A stretch of DNA of 32,245 nucleotides from Hellea sp. (GCA_020628425.1 JAHDEZ010000032.1:1-32245); one strand, 5' to 3'. Shown: positions 17,049 through 26,183, counted from the stretch's first letter. Translations and numbers: made by a program. The notes: generated from the letters alone by a model not told the origin.

Positions 17049-17903
17049 ATGGCAAAATGTGCATTTTTAGGATTAGGTGTCATGGGATATCCCATGGCTG
17101 GACACTTGGTGGCCGCTGGACATGACGTAACGGTGTGGAACCGGACACGTTCAAAAGCAGATAATTGGGCCGAGGATTATGACGGTCAGGCTGCCGAGAC
17201 AATAGCTGAGGCTGTTTCCGGTTGCGAATTTGTTTTTTTGTGTGTTGGCGACGATCCGGATGTTTATGCCGTTGTGGATCAGGCCGTTCCAGCCATGACG
17301 TCCGGGGCTGTTATGGTCGATCATACGACAGCGTCTTCTGAGTGTGCTCGTAAATGCCATCAGCAAGCGGCGGCCAAAGGGGTTGGGTTTGTTGATGCAC
17401 CTATTTCTGGCGGAGAAGTGGGCGCACAGAAGGGGTTGTTGACGATCATGTGCGGCGGTAATCCGTCGGATTTTGCTGCTGCCAACCCAGTCATGGACGC
17501 TTATGCCAAAGCGACGAAACTAATGGGCGATAGCGGGGCCGGACAGCTGACTAAAATGATCAATCAAATCTGTATTGCCGGGACGCTTCAGGGTCTTGCG
17601 GAGGGCGTTCATTTTGCTCAGAAAGCTGGCCTGAAAATGGAAGACGTATTGGGCGCTATAGGTAAGGGAGCCGCGCAAAGCTGGCAAATGGACAATAGGG
17701 CCGTCACGATGGACGAAGATGCTTATGAATTCGGCTTTGCCGTCGACTGGATGCGCAAAGACCTGGGTATTGCCCTTAGGACCGCTGAACAGATTGGTGC
17801 GGATCTGACGCTGGCCAAACAAGTGGATGGTTATTATTCTGACGTTCAAAAAATGGGTGGAGGGCGTTGGGACACATCAAGTCTTTTGAAGCGATTGAAA
17901 TAA
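17049..17903 (+). CDS. NAD(P)-dependent beta-hydroxyacid dehydrogenase (3-hydroxyisobutyrate dehydrogenase family)
   Basis: 284 residues, normal for the family. The Rossmann motif GLGVMGYPM (8-16) and the NRT after beta-2 (31-33) suggest a preference for NADP(H). The substrate-binding DAPISGG (116-122) and the catalytic Lys169 (GAGQLTKMINQ) are intact. Family members oxidise 3-hydroxyisobutyrate or tartronate semialdehyde, or reduce succinic or glyoxylic semialdehyde. This one resembles the GLYR/YihU-like branch; the substrate is not determinable. It is a single-gene unit, divergent from the permease operon, with its own terminator. Confidence 0.9.
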   Translation: MAKCAFLGLGVMGYPMAGHLVAAGHDVTVWNRTRSKADNWAEDYDGQAAETIAEAVSGCEFVFLCVGDDPDVYAVVDQAVPAMTSGAVMVDHTTASSECARKCHQQAAAKGVGFVDAPISGGEVGAQKGLLTIMCGGNPSDFAAANPVMDAYAKATKLMGDSGAGQLTKMINQICIAGTLQGLAEGVHFAQKAGLKMEDVLGAIGKGAAQSWQMDNRAVTMDEDAYEFGFAVDWMRKDLGIALRTAEQIGADLTLAKQVDGYYSDVQKMGGGRWDTSSLLKRLK

Positions 17904-17921
17904 ATGCACTGTAAATAGCGA

Positions 17922-17959
17922 AAAACCGAGAACCAGTTGCCCCTTGGTCTCGGCTTTTT
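17922..17959 (+). terminator. Rho-independent terminator after the dehydrogenase
   Basis: CCGAGA (17926-17931) pairs with TCTCGG (17948-17953), extended by an inner CCA/TGG after a one-base bulge. TTTTT follows (17955-17959) and an A-run precedes it, so it could work in both directions. The remaining spacer to 18073 is AT-rich and holds no gene that I can see. Confidence 0.88.
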
Positions 17960-18073
17960 ATCGCATAATACGCCCCAACGATGTTGATGTTATAATATTA
18001 ATTGATACATGAAATATTGATCTTTTCGGTGTTTTCGTTTGTCATTTCAGGCCATTTTGGATAATTTTGCATC

Positions 18074-19078
18074 ATGGCAGAGGTCTCATTAGCATATTTT
18101 ATTCGAATTCTCGACCTGATCGAGGAAAGAGGCGTAGATCGTCAAGATTGTCTTACGGCAGTGGGAATTGAAGCCTTGCCAAAAGAATCGCCGAAATTAC
18201 GCGTAGATGCAAAAGTGGCAAATGGCGTGTTTGCCTTTGCGGCCGAAAAACTGAACAGACCCTTATTGGGCATAAGATGCGGTCGAAAATTCCGTATACC
18301 AAAATTCACCAAATTGGGGAATATCTTGGCAATGTGCGATAATATTCGACAAGCTGCTGATGTGAACGCACGATATGCGCCGCTCGTACATACGATAGGG
18401 CAGCCATCCGGCATAATCAAAGACGATAGTGGTAAAGACAAAATCAGGTGGACGCCTAGTTTTTCACCAGATGAGTGCGCGCAAAATCGCCACATTCTGG
18501 AATATGTCATGACAAATTATTCTACGTCTCTGGATTGGTTGGCATGGAGTTCGGGGAAAGGCGTTGAAGTTCTTCGTCTTGGGCATGACGGGGTTACTTC
18601 CAAAGCGGCTTATGAAGAGCTGTTGGATTGCAAAGTCGAATTTTCAGCGGGGGAATACTCGGTTATTCTTCGTGACGGTGTCGCCGAGGAACCTTTACCT
18701 ACAGCCAGTCCTGCGCAGTTCGCGCTTCTACGTGCGCGACAAGAGCGAATTCTTGCGTCCTTCATGCATAAGGTAGACTTGGTGCATCGGGTTGAGTTGG
18801 CTATTCGAGAACAGATAGAAATTGAGAAGCCGTCTCAAAAATCTATTGCCCGTAAAATCGGGATGAGCGATCGTTCAGTGCGGAGATATTTAAAAGAAGA
18901 AAATACGTCTTTTAAGGCGATTTTCGAGGACGTGAAAAAAGACCTTGCGGTTGGCATGATTGCTGATGGAATGGCGCTCTCAGATGTAGCGCATGGTTTA
19001 TGGTATAGCGATCAGCCGGCTTTTACTCGGGCTTATAAAAAGTGGTTTGGTGTCGCGCCCAGCAAGCACAAGGGCTAA
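18074..19078 (+). CDS. AraC-family transcriptional regulator (OruR/ArgR type)
   Basis: 334 residues. The N-terminal region (about 1-190) matches the arabinose-binding-like sensor of the OruR/FhcR subgroup (AYFIRILDLIEERGV, FTKLGNILAMCDNIRQAADV). The C-terminal 100 residues hold the two helix-turn-helix units of AraC proteins (SQKSIARKIGMSDRSVRRYL, then DVAHGLWYSDQPAFTRAYKK and WFGVAPSKHK). Ligand and targets are unknown; the adjacent dehydrogenase and heme genes are candidates by position only. No ribosome site is obvious. Its stop overlaps the converging hemB stop (CTAA). Confidence 0.92.
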   Translation: MAEVSLAYFIRILDLIEERGVDRQDCLTAVGIEALPKESPKLRVDAKVANGVFAFAAEKLNRPLLGIRCGRKFRIPKFTKLGNILAMCDNIRQAADVNARYAPLVHTIGQPSGIIKDDSGKDKIRWTPSFSPDECAQNRHILEYVMTNYSTSLDWLAWSSGKGVEVLRLGHDGVTSKAAYEELLDCKVEFSAGEYSVILRDGVAEEPLPTASPAQFALLRARQERILASFMHKVDLVHRVELAIREQIEIEKPSQKSIARKIGMSDRSVRRYLKEENTSFKAIFEDVKKDLAVGMIADGMALSDVAHGLWYSDQPAFTRAYKKWFGVAPSKHKG

Positions 19079-20061
19079 TTGGAAAGCCATTCAGCCGCCT
19101 TTGGTGCAAAATATGTTAAAACTCCATCGCAACCGGCCCGCTTGAATGATATCAGGCTCTCCAGAATAACGCGTTTCTCGTCAACCCATCCGTTTTGTGC
19201 AGCGGCCATGATCATGGCACATTCTCCGCTCACCTGAAAGGCATAGGTCGGCACCGCATATGTTGATTTAAGGCGGTGAATAATATCCAGATAGGGTAGA
19301 CCCGGTTTGACCATTATCATATCCGCTCCTTCCTTAAGATCGAGCGCCACTTCTCGAATGGCCTCGTCACTATTGGCAGGGTCCATCTGATAGGTGCGTT
19401 TGTCGCCTTTTAGGGCTGTTGATGTCCCTATGGCATCTCTATAGGGGCCGTAAAATCCTGACGCATACTTAGCCGCGTATGACATGATCATGACATTATG
19501 GTGGCCGTGCTTGTCTAGGTTCTCGCGTATAGCCCCAACCCTACCATCCATCATATCACTGGGCGCAACAATATCAGCGCCTGCATCAGCCAGGATGATA
19601 GCGCCATCGGCCAAAGCATCTACTGTGATGTCATTGATGATTTCATCGCCTACCATTACCCCGTCATGGCCATGATTGGTGAATGGATCCAGTGCGACGT
19701 CGACGATGACCCCCAGCTCTGGGACAGCGGATTTGACGGCTCTAATGGCGTTGGGAACCAGACCGTCCGTGTTTAAAGCCTCTGTTCCCAATCCGTCTTT
19801 AAGGTGGGAGGATATATGCGGAAAGATGGCAATGGCAGGAATGCCAAGCTTGTGAGCGCGTTTTGCATCTTTGACCAGATTGTCAATGTCGAGGCGTTCA
19901 ACACCCGGCAGGCTTTTTACAGCTTCGCGTCCAGAAACCGAATCTGAGACAATCATTGTCCAGATCAGGTCATCCGTCGAAAGAGTCGATTCACGGACAA
20001 GCCGACGCGAAAAGTCATGTTGACGAGGGCGACGTAAACGGGTTTTTGGATATGCAGGCAA
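19075..20061 (-). CDS. hemB: Delta-aminolevulinic acid dehydratase (porphobilinogen synthase)
   Basis: 328 residues from the chosen start. The enzyme condenses two aminolevulinate molecules into porphobilinogen, the second step of tetrapyrrole synthesis. Schiff-base lysines are K198 (SYAAKYASGFYGPYR) and K252 (MVKPGLPYLDI). The catalytic zinc site of many HemB enzymes (three Cys in DVCLCxYTxHGHCG) is replaced by DVALDPFTNHGHDG (121-134), the pattern of magnesium/potassium-dependent enzymes. The frame opens with GTG at 20079, but an AGGAG ribosome site sits 6 nt before a TTG at 20061, which gives a normal N-terminus. Divergent from hemA. Confidence 0.95.
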   Translation of the reverse strand: MPAYPKTRLRRPRQHDFSRRLVRESTLSTDDLIWTMIVSDSVSGREAVKSLPGVERLDIDNLVKDAKRAHKLGIPAIAIFPHISSHLKDGLGTEALNTDGLVPNAIRAVKSAVPELGVIVDVALDPFTNHGHDGVMVGDEIINDITVDALADGAIILADAGADIVAPSDMMDGRVGAIRENLDKHGHHNVMIMSYAAKYASGFYGPYRDAIGTSTALKGDKRTYQMDPANSDEAIREVALDLKEGADMIMVKPGLPYLDIIHRLKSTYAVPTYAFQVSGECAMIMAAAQNGWVDEKRVILESLISFKRAGCDGVLTYFAPKAAEWLSN

Positions 20062-20129
20062 AATTTTTCTCCTAATCACTCATTTATGATATTGATGCGG
20101 CGTTTCGGCAATGGATTATTTAGAGAAAA

Positions 20130-20144
20130 TCGGATATTCTCCGA
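20130..20144 (+). promoter_or_regulatory. Inverted repeat in the hemB-hemA divergent spacer
   Basis: TCGGA-TATTC-TCCGA is a perfect 5-bp inverted repeat. It overlaps a second, looser one (GAGAA 20123-20127 / TTCTC 20137-20141). It lies between the two divergent heme genes, where a shared operator could sit. The match to any known heme or oxygen regulator site is not convincing. Confidence 0.3.
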
Positions 20145-20164
20145 AAGATTGAGTTTATAACAGG

Positions 20165-21403
20165 ATGGCACAAAAAATGCCTTTCGATTACAAGACATAT
20201 TTTGATGGCGCTGTCGATAGCGTGAGGGGCGAAGGGCGCTATCGCGTGTTTCAGGATATTCGACGCATCAAAGGCGAATTTCCCAAAGCTGTTTGGTACA
20301 AAGACGACTACTCTGAGAAAGAGATCGTGGTTTGGTGTTCCAATGACTATCTCGGCATGGGGCAAAATGATTGTGTGGTCGAAGCCGTGAAGTCCGCAGT
20401 TGATGCGGCTGGTACCGGGTCTGGTGGGACGCGTAATATTGCAGGAACAACACATTATCATGTTCAGCTCGAGAAAGAGCTGGCCGAGTTACATGATAAA
20501 GACCGCGCTTTGGTGTTTACATCGGGTTATGTGGCCAATGAGGCAACGCTGGGTGTGATGAGTAAAATCCTGCCAGGACTGATCATTTTCTCCGATGAGA
20601 TGAACCACGCCTCTATGATTTCCGGAATTCAGCGAGCCCGTTGTGAGAAGCATATTTTTAAACATAACGACCTGGCTGATTTGGAAGACAAGCTAAAGGC
20701 TGCCCCCGTCGACCGTCCCAAGCTCATTGCTTTTGAAAGTGTCTATTCTATGGACGCTGATATCGCGCCTATCAAAGAGATTTGTGACCTGGCTGACAAA
20801 TATAACGCGCTAACCTATATTGATGAAGTTCATGCTGTTGGCATGTATGGTAAGCGTGGAGGCGGTGTCTGTGAAGCGCGACAACTTATGGGTCGAGTTG
20901 ATATTATTCAAGGAACCTTGGCCAAAGCATTCGGCATGATTGGCGGATATATCGCGGCTGACGAAGTGATTGTAGACGCTGTACGATCTATGGCCTCCGG
21001 TTTTATTTTTACGACGTCAATTCCGCCCAGCACGGCTGCGGGTGCCCTTCGGAGCGTCAAAATATTGAAAATTTCACCAGAAATGCGTGAGCAACATCAG
21101 GAACGAGCCAATAATTTGAAATCTCTTTTTAGAGCCGCCGGGTTCCCATTTATCGACGGCGATACCCATATTGTTCCATTGATGGTCGGTGATCCGGTCA
21201 AATGCAAAGCGATTTCCGACAAGCTCATTGAGGAGCACGGGATTTATGTGCAGCCTATCAATTTCCCAACTGTTCCGAGAGGAACGGAACGGTTGCGGTT
21301 CACGCCCAGTCCTTTCCACTCGGATGCGATGATGGAAAATCTGATGGAAGCGTTGCACAAAGTTTGGGACGAGTTTGACCTGAAACGTGAAAAAGTCGCT
21401 TAA
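20165..21403 (+). CDS. hemA: 5-aminolevulinate synthase
   Basis: 412 residues. It condenses glycine and succinyl-CoA to 5-aminolevulinate, the committed heme step in alphaproteobacteria (Shemin pathway). It is a PLP enzyme of the alpha-oxoamine synthase family: [55 protein letters not shown], and the PLP lysine K254 in QGTLAKAFG. The start could be ATG 20165 or, more like homologues, ATG 20177 ([13 protein letters not shown]), for which AGGATGG sits at a good distance. Divergent from hemB. glyA, which interconverts serine and glycine, follows 80 nt later. Confidence 0.97.
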   Translation: MAQKMPFDYKTYFDGAVDSVRGEGRYRVFQDIRRIKGEFPKAVWYKDDYSEKEIVVWCSNDYLGMGQNDCVVEAVKSAVDAAGTGSGGTRNIAGTTHYHVQLEKELAELHDKDRALVFTSGYVANEATLGVMSKILPGLIIFSDEMNHASMISGIQRARCEKHIFKHNDLADLEDKLKAAPVDRPKLIAFESVYSMDADIAPIKEICDLADKYNALTYIDEVHAVGMYGKRGGGVCEARQLMGRVDIIQGTLAKAFGMIGGYIAADEVIVDAVRSMASGFIFTTSIPPSTAAGALRSVKILKISPEMREQHQERANNLKSLFRAAGFPFIDGDTHIVPLMVGDPVKCKAISDKLIEEHGIYVQPINFPTVPRGTERLRFTPSPFHSDAMMENLMEALHKVWDEFDLKREKVA

Positions 21404-21415
21404 ATCACACTAAAT

Positions 21416-21435
21416 GTCGCAAAAGTCATTGCGAC
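21416..21435 (+). promoter_or_regulatory. Perfect 7-bp palindrome between hemA and glyA
   Basis: GTCGCAA (21416-21422), spacer AAGTCA, TTGCGAC (21429-21435). No T-run follows, so it is not a standard terminator. It may be an operator for glyA or an mRNA-stabilising hairpin at the hemA 3' end. The 80-nt spacer is too short for a glycine or FMN riboswitch. Confidence 0.4.
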
Positions 21436-21483
21436 TCGCTACCTACTAAAATATCGGAAGCCTTCACAAAATCGGAGAGTCTC

Positions 21484-22791
21484 ATGTCCGCCGCTAATTC
21501 CAATGAAGCCTTTGCGCATCTGAGTGATTATTTTTCTCAAAGCCTGAAAGAACGTGATCCCGTGCTTTATGCCAGTATGCAGGATGAACTTGATCGTCAG
21601 CAGCATGAAATTGAATTGATTGCGTCAGAAAATATCGTTTCGCAGGCTGTACTCGAAGCTCAAGGATCCGTTCTGACGAATAAATACGCAGAAGGTTATC
21701 CCGGAAAGCGCTATTATGGTGGCTGCCAGCATGTGGATGTGGCGGAGAACCTCGCAATTGACCGGGCTTGCGAGCTGTTTGATTGTGGTTTTGCCAATGT
21801 TCAGCCCAACTCAGGGTCCCAGGCTAATCAAGGCGTATTTCTGGCCCTCCTAAAGCCAGGGGATACGATCCTCGGGATGGATTTGGCATCAGGCGGCCAC
21901 CTGACACATGGCGCTCCACCAAATATGTCTGGCAAGTGGTTCAATGCCATATCTTACGGTGTTACTCGTGATACTCACCTGATCGATTATGACCAGGTCG
22001 AGGCTCTGGCTCTGGAACATAAACCAAAGCTTATCATTTGTGGCGGTTCAGCCTATGCGCGCGTCATCGATTTCGCCCGGTTCCGCGAAATTGCAGACAA
22101 AGTAGGTGCTTATTTACATGTGGATATGGCTCACTTTGCAGGTCTAGTGGCTGGCGGTACGCACCCAAGCCCGTTCCCCCATGCGCATGTAGCGACAACG
22201 ACAACCCATAAAACTCTGCGCGGACCTCGCGGCGGAATGATTCTCACTAATGATGAGAAGATAGCGAAGAAAATTAATTCGGCTGTTTTCCCGGGGCTCC
22301 AGGGTGGGCCGTTAATGCATGTGATCGCGGCCAAGGCAGTTGCTTTCGGGGACGCACTTAAGCCTGAATTTAAGGCTTATAGTCAGCTGGTTATCGATAA
22401 CTGTAAAGCCATGTCCGAGGCTCTTGTCGAAGCCGGATATGCCGTTGTTTCGGGGGGAACAGATACCCATTTGGCCCTTATTGATCTGTCCCCAAAGGGC
22501 GTGAAGGGGAACGCAGCGGAAAAAGCGTTAGGACGCGCTTATATCACTTGTAATAAGAACGGTATTCCGTTTGACAAAGAGAAGTTTACGATAACCTCAG
22601 GTATCCGGCTAGGTTCACCGGCTGGAACAACGCGCGGCTTTGGTCCGGCGGAATTCCGCCAAATCGGTCAGATGATTGCCAAGATCCTGGATGCTTTGGC
22701 TGAAAATCCAGATGGAAATCCGGAAATCGAGGCTAAGGTCAAAGAGGAAGTAAAAGCTCTTACGGCACGCTTTCCTATTTACCGCGGCTAA
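21484..22791 (+). CDS. glyA: Serine hydroxymethyltransferase
   Basis: 435 residues. It interconverts serine and glycine while loading one-carbon units onto tetrahydrofolate. PLP signatures are intact: [44 protein letters not shown] and the PLP lysine K243 in [21 protein letters not shown] ribosome site precedes the ATG. It is the first gene of an eight-gene unit (glyA to thiL); the glyA-nrdR-rib-nusB order is common in alphaproteobacteria. Confidence 0.98.
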   Translation: MSAANSNEAFAHLSDYFSQSLKERDPVLYASMQDELDRQQHEIELIASENIVSQAVLEAQGSVLTNKYAEGYPGKRYYGGCQHVDVAENLAIDRACELFDCGFANVQPNSGSQANQGVFLALLKPGDTILGMDLASGGHLTHGAPPNMSGKWFNAISYGVTRDTHLIDYDQVEALALEHKPKLIICGGSAYARVIDFARFREIADKVGAYLHVDMAHFAGLVAGGTHPSPFPHAHVATTTTHKTLRGPRGGMILTNDEKIAKKINSAVFPGLQGGPLMHVIAAKAVAFGDALKPEFKAYSQLVIDNCKAMSEALVEAGYAVVSGGTDTHLALIDLSPKGVKGNAAEKALGRAYITCNKNGIPFDKEKFTITSGIRLGSPAGTTRGFGPAEFRQIGQMIAKILDALAENPDGNPEIEAKVKEEVKALTARFPIYRG

Positions 22792-22815
22792 ACGGCTCCC
22801 TATATTCGGCGCAGC

Positions 22816-23283
22816 ATGAGATGCCCGTTTTGTAATAGCGAAGACACCCAGGTCAAAGACAGCCGACAGGCCGAGGATGGAACAGCCGTGCGTCGTCGGC
22901 GTCTCTGTAATGCTTGTGCTGGTCGATTTACGACATTTGAGCGCGTGCAATTACGAGAGCTGTATGTTGTTAAGAAAACCGGTCAGCGCGTACCGTTTAA
23001 TCGGCACAAATTATCCCGATCGGTTATGATAGCCATGCAGAAGCGTCCAGTTGCCCCCGAACGCGTTGAGCAAATGATTAGTGGAATTGTTCGACAGCTC
23101 GAGAGTGGCGGAAGTTCTGATATCACATCTGATCAAATTGGTGAGCTTGTGATGGAGGGGCTAGCCGGTCTCGATAAGGTGGCCTATGTGCGCTATGCCT
23201 CCGTTTATAGAGATTTCCGGGCCGCTGATGACTTTGAAGCTTTTATCGAGGAAGAAAAGCTATCCAAAGGTGAAGAAGAGTAG
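22816..23283 (+). CDS. nrdR: Transcriptional repressor NrdR
   Basis: 155 residues, full length. NrdR represses ribonucleotide reductase genes according to the ATP/dATP ratio. The N-terminal zinc ribbon has C3, C6, C31 and C34 ([28 protein letters not shown]). An ATP-cone domain follows (about 48-138; [20 protein letters not shown]). It lies 24 nt after glyA and 17 nt before the RibD-like gene. No NrdR boxes or nrd genes are visible in this window. Confidence 0.97.
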   Translation: MRCPFCNSEDTQVKDSRQAEDGTAVRRRRLCNACAGRFTTFERVQLRELYVVKKTGQRVPFNRHKLSRSVMIAMQKRPVAPERVEQMISGIVRQLESGGSSDITSDQIGELVMEGLAGLDKVAYVRYASVYRDFRAADDFEAFIEEEKLSKGEEE

Positions 23284-23300
23284 GGGCGAAGAAAACTAGC

Positions 23301-23957
23301 GTGAACCGCCCTTTCATATCTCTAAAACTTGCAACGTCTCTGGACGGAAAAATTGCACTGGCTAATGGTCAGTCCAAATGGATTACCTCAGAGGTTTCAC
23401 GGGCAAAGGGCCGTGAGCTCAGGGCGGAACATGACGGTATTTGTATTGGGTCGAATACAGCTGTCCTCGACAATCCCCAGCTGACCACCCGTATTGAAGG
23501 CCAGAACAATCCTATGAGAATTATTTTTGATAGTCGGTTGAGATTGTCAGCGGGTTCCATTCTTGCGCAAACCGCTGGTGAAGTACCTGTCATTGTTTTT
23601 TGCAATCAGGCTTTAAAAACAGGGTCTAACCTTTTGAAATCTATGGGGGTTCGTGTGTTTGCAGTGCCCCATCATTCAGAGGGACTGGACTTGAACTACT
23701 GTTTAAATGTTTTGGCTGATATCGGAGTTTCATCTTTGCTGGTAGAAGGCGGCGGCACTTTGGCGGCCAGTTTTCTAAAAGCTGATTTAATAGATCGAAT
23801 CCATTGGTTTCGAGCGCCCGTCATATTGGGAGGGGATGGTCTTAACTGCATAGGTGATATGGCGTTTATGTCACTGGACAATACGCCTAGATATGCGCGA
23901 AAATCACTCGAGATAGTTGAGACAGACAGTTACGAAATTCTGGAGCGTGTGAACTGA
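23301..23957 (+). CDS. ribD: Stand-alone RibD reductase domain (pyrimidine reductase), deaminase half absent
   Basis: 218 residues, GTG start. It corresponds to the C-terminal half of RibD, which reduces the ribosyl group of the deaminated pyrimidine with NADPH in riboflavin synthesis. RPFISLKLATSLDGKIALAN, SKWITSE, RAEHDGICIGSNTAVLDNP and LLVEGGGTLAASFL are hallmark phrases. Full-length RibD is about 330-380 residues and begins with a zinc deaminase (HAE...PCxxxG) that is not found here. nrdR ends only 17 nt upstream, so no room exists for it and no frameshifted remnant is visible. The deaminase is presumably encoded elsewhere. The stop overlaps the ribE ATG (TGATG). Confidence 0.88.
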   Translation: MNRPFISLKLATSLDGKIALANGQSKWITSEVSRAKGRELRAEHDGICIGSNTAVLDNPQLTTRIEGQNNPMRIIFDSRLRLSAGSILAQTAGEVPVIVFCNQALKTGSNLLKSMGVRVFAVPHHSEGLDLNYCLNVLADIGVSSLLVEGGGTLAASFLKADLIDRIHWFRAPVILGGDGLNCIGDMAFMSLDNTPRYARKSLEIVETDSYEILERVN

Positions 23958-24595
23958 TGTTTACCGGAATTATTACAGATATAGGCATGATTTCCAACGT
24001 CACGAGAGGCACAGGCGGTGAATGGGGTGATACCCGAATGCTTGTACACACGAATTATGATGTTGATACCATTGATATTGGCGCCTCAATTTCGCACTCC
24101 GGTGCGTGTATGACCGTTGTAGAGAAAGGTCACTTATCGGATAATAGCTATGCTGGGTGGTATAGTATTGATGTGTCAGATGAGAGTCTCTCAAAAACCA
24201 CTATGGGCGATTGGGCGTCCGGAACACTTATCAATCTGGAACGCGCCATGACGGCCAGAGACGAATTGGGCGGTCATCTGGTTACCGGGCATGTGGACGG
24301 TACAGGTTCAATTAGTGAAATTGCAGCAATTGCGGGGTCGAAGCGCATAAGGTTTCAGGCACCTCAAAATGTTATGATGGGGGTGGCGCCCAAAGGTTCG
24401 ATTTGCGTTGAGGGCGTTTCATTGACCGTCAATGATGTCGGGAATGACTGGTTTGAGGTGAACATTATTCCCCATACGGCAGATGTAACGACACTGGGAA
24501 AACTTGACGTTGGGGACAAAGTAAATCTGGAAATCGACCTGATAGCGCGCTATGTGGCCCGCTACTTGTCTCATATGAAAGACCGAAATGGCTGA
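23957..24595 (+). CDS. ribE: Riboflavin synthase, alpha subunit
   Basis: 212 residues, two lumazine-binding repeats. It dismutates two molecules of 6,7-dimethyl-8-ribityllumazine into riboflavin and the pyrimidine precursor. The N-terminal MFTGII, central GGHLVTGHVDGTG and the second-repeat SICVEGVSLTVNDV are typical. The C-terminal helix (LIARYVARYL) needed for trimerisation is present. It overlaps the RibD-like gene by one base and ribBX by 8 bases. Confidence 0.96.
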   Translation: MFTGIITDIGMISNVTRGTGGEWGDTRMLVHTNYDVDTIDIGASISHSGACMTVVEKGHLSDNSYAGWYSIDVSDESLSKTTMGDWASGTLINLERAMTARDELGGHLVTGHVDGTGSISEIAAIAGSKRIRFQAPQNVMMGVAPKGSICVEGVSLTVNDVGNDWFEVNIIPHTADVTTLGKLDVGDKVNLEIDLIARYVARYLSHMKDRNG

Positions 24596-25730
24596 AGAAC
24601 TCAATAAAGTGACCAAAGACGAGGTCTATAATCTGGCGTCGCCTGAAGAGATTATCGAAGATGCCCGCAATGGCCGTATGTATATTCTGGTAGATGCGGA
24701 AAATCGCGAAAACGAGGGTGACCTGATCATACCGGCTCAGTTTGCGACGCCGGATGCGGTGAACTTCATGGCTAAGTTTGGTCGAGGGCTCATTTGTCTG
24801 GCTATCGAAGAGACGCGCGCAGGTGCTTTGGGTTTGCGGAACATGTCGGCAGAAAACAAGTCGCGGTTTGAGACGGCTTTTACACAATCAATCGAAGCTC
24901 GCGATGGTGTTACGACCGGTATCAGTGCTGGCGACCGCTCCAGAACCATTCAAGTTGCGATTGATCCGGACTCAACAGAAAGAGATATCGTCTCACCCGG
25001 TCATATGTTTCCAATTATAGCCCGTGATGGTGGGGTGTTGGTAAGAACCGGCCACACAGAGGCATCTGTTGATATCTCCCGCATGGCAGGACTGAATCCT
25101 TCAGCTGTTATTTGCGAAATTATGAATGATGACGGCACAATGGCCCGCTTGCCGGACTTAGTGAAATTCGCACAATTCCATGGAATGAAAATCGGAACGA
25201 TCGAGGACCTTGTCGCCTATCGTATGCAAAAAGACCATTTCGTCAAACATGTGGCGTCCTCGGAATTTACAGACCAAGCTGGTCATGATTTCAAAATACA
25301 TGTTTACCGTAATTATCTGGACGGTTTGGAACATGTTGCTTTGTCAAAGGGCGAGCCAATACCAGGCAAGGAAACGCTTGTCCGTGTTCATAAAATAGAT
25401 TTTGCCGGCGACATTTTGCATGAAAATAGCCCGCGGTCAGGGATGATATGGCATGCTATGCATCAATTGGCTGAATATGAAGGCCATGCGGTTATGGTGC
25501 TTATCCGGGAAGGGAGTATTGATACGCTTCTTGAACGGCTGGGCGCAACGAGCACAACTGTTGATCGCAAGGAACAAAATATTCGCGAATATGGTGTCGG
25601 TGCTCAGATCCTGACAGATCAAAAAGTTCGCAAAATGCGGCTGATTACCAATACTATGCCTAAACTGATTGGTCTCGAAGCCTATAATCTTGAACTGGTC
25701 GGTATTGTGCCGCCCAAACAATATAAGTAG
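24588..25730 (+). CDS. ribBA: 3,4-dihydroxy-2-butanone-4-phosphate synthase fused to a degenerate GTP cyclohydrolase II domain
   Basis: 380 residues. The RibB half (about 18-215) looks active: VDAENRENEGDLIIPA (35-50), DGVTTGISAGDR, RTGHTEASVDI and KIGTIEDLV. It makes the four-carbon unit of riboflavin from ribulose 5-phosphate. The RibA half (about 230-380) keeps the fold signatures LVRVH and REYGVGAQIL but lacks the three zinc cysteines: residues 266-285, where they should be, read VRVHKIDFAGDILHENSPRS. No cysteine occurs after residue 176. This matches the RibBX variant reported as common in Proteobacteria, so GTP cyclohydrolase II activity is unlikely here. Confidence 0.93.
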   Translation: MAEELNKVTKDEVYNLASPEEIIEDARNGRMYILVDAENRENEGDLIIPAQFATPDAVNFMAKFGRGLICLAIEETRAGALGLRNMSAENKSRFETAFTQSIEARDGVTTGISAGDRSRTIQVAIDPDSTERDIVSPGHMFPIIARDGGVLVRTGHTEASVDISRMAGLNPSAVICEIMNDDGTMARLPDLVKFAQFHGMKIGTIEDLVAYRMQKDHFVKHVASSEFTDQAGHDFKIHVYRNYLDGLEHVALSKGEPIPGKETLVRVHKIDFAGDILHENSPRSGMIWHAMHQLAEYEGHAVMVLIREGSIDTLLERLGATSTTVDRKEQNIREYGVGAQILTDQKVRKMRLITNTMPKLIGLEAYNLELVGIVPPKQYK

Positions 25731-25736
25731 TTCTAT

Positions 25737-26183
25737 ATGTCTTTGAATATACTCGTCATTGAAGCCCGTTTTTACGACAAAATTTCTGATGCGTTATTGG
25801 AGGGTGCCCTCGCTGTGTTGCAACAGCCAGGTGTTCAGGTCACACGCGTGTCAGTTCCAGGTGCTCTCGAAATACCTCATGTCATTTCAATGGCAGAGAC
25901 TGGCTCAAAAAACTTCGACGGCTATGTTGCTTTGGGGTGCGTCATTCGAGGGGAAACGACCCATTACGATTATGTTTGTCAGGAGTCAGCACGCGCATTG
26001 ATGGATCTGGCGGTCAATAAACAACTTGCAATTGGCAATGGTATTATAACGGTTGAGAATGAAGATCAGGCTTGGGCACGCGCTAAAAAAGATAAAAAAG
26101 ACAAAGGCGGATTTGCTGCTAACGCTGTCTTGAAAATGATAAAAATCCGCGACGAACTGAATAAGGACGTAGACGGCGAATGA
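25737..26183 (+). CDS. ribH: 6,7-dimethyl-8-ribityllumazine synthase
   Basis: 148 residues. It joins the RibB product to the ribitylaminouracil to give lumazine, the penultimate step of riboflavin synthesis. [13 protein letters not shown] and [20 protein letters not shown] contain the substrate-binding residues and the catalytic His (THYDYV). It starts 6 nt after ribBX and its end overlaps nusB by 4 nt. The C-terminal stretch is unusually lysine-rich ([11 protein letters not shown]). Confidence 0.96.
   Translation: MSLNILVIEARFYDKISDALLEGALAVLQQPGVQVTRVSVPGALEIPHVISMAETGSKNFDGYVALGCVIRGETTHYDYVCQESARALMDLAVNKQLAIGNGIITVENEDQAWARAKKDKKDKGGFAANAVLKMIKIRDELNKDVDGE

Noticed and set aside
17904..18073. 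Possible small gene in the AT-rich spacer before the AraC regulator
   Set aside because: Only the terminator is convincing; frames are short and lack ribosome sites.
21404..21483. Possible glycine or FMN riboswitch before glyA
   Set aside because: Only 80 nt, and no conserved RFN or gcvT element; only a simple palindrome is present.
23284..23300. Hidden frameshifted remnant of the RibD deaminase
   Set aside because: Only 17 nt lie between nrdR and the reductase domain, and nrdR itself is complete, so no remnant fits.
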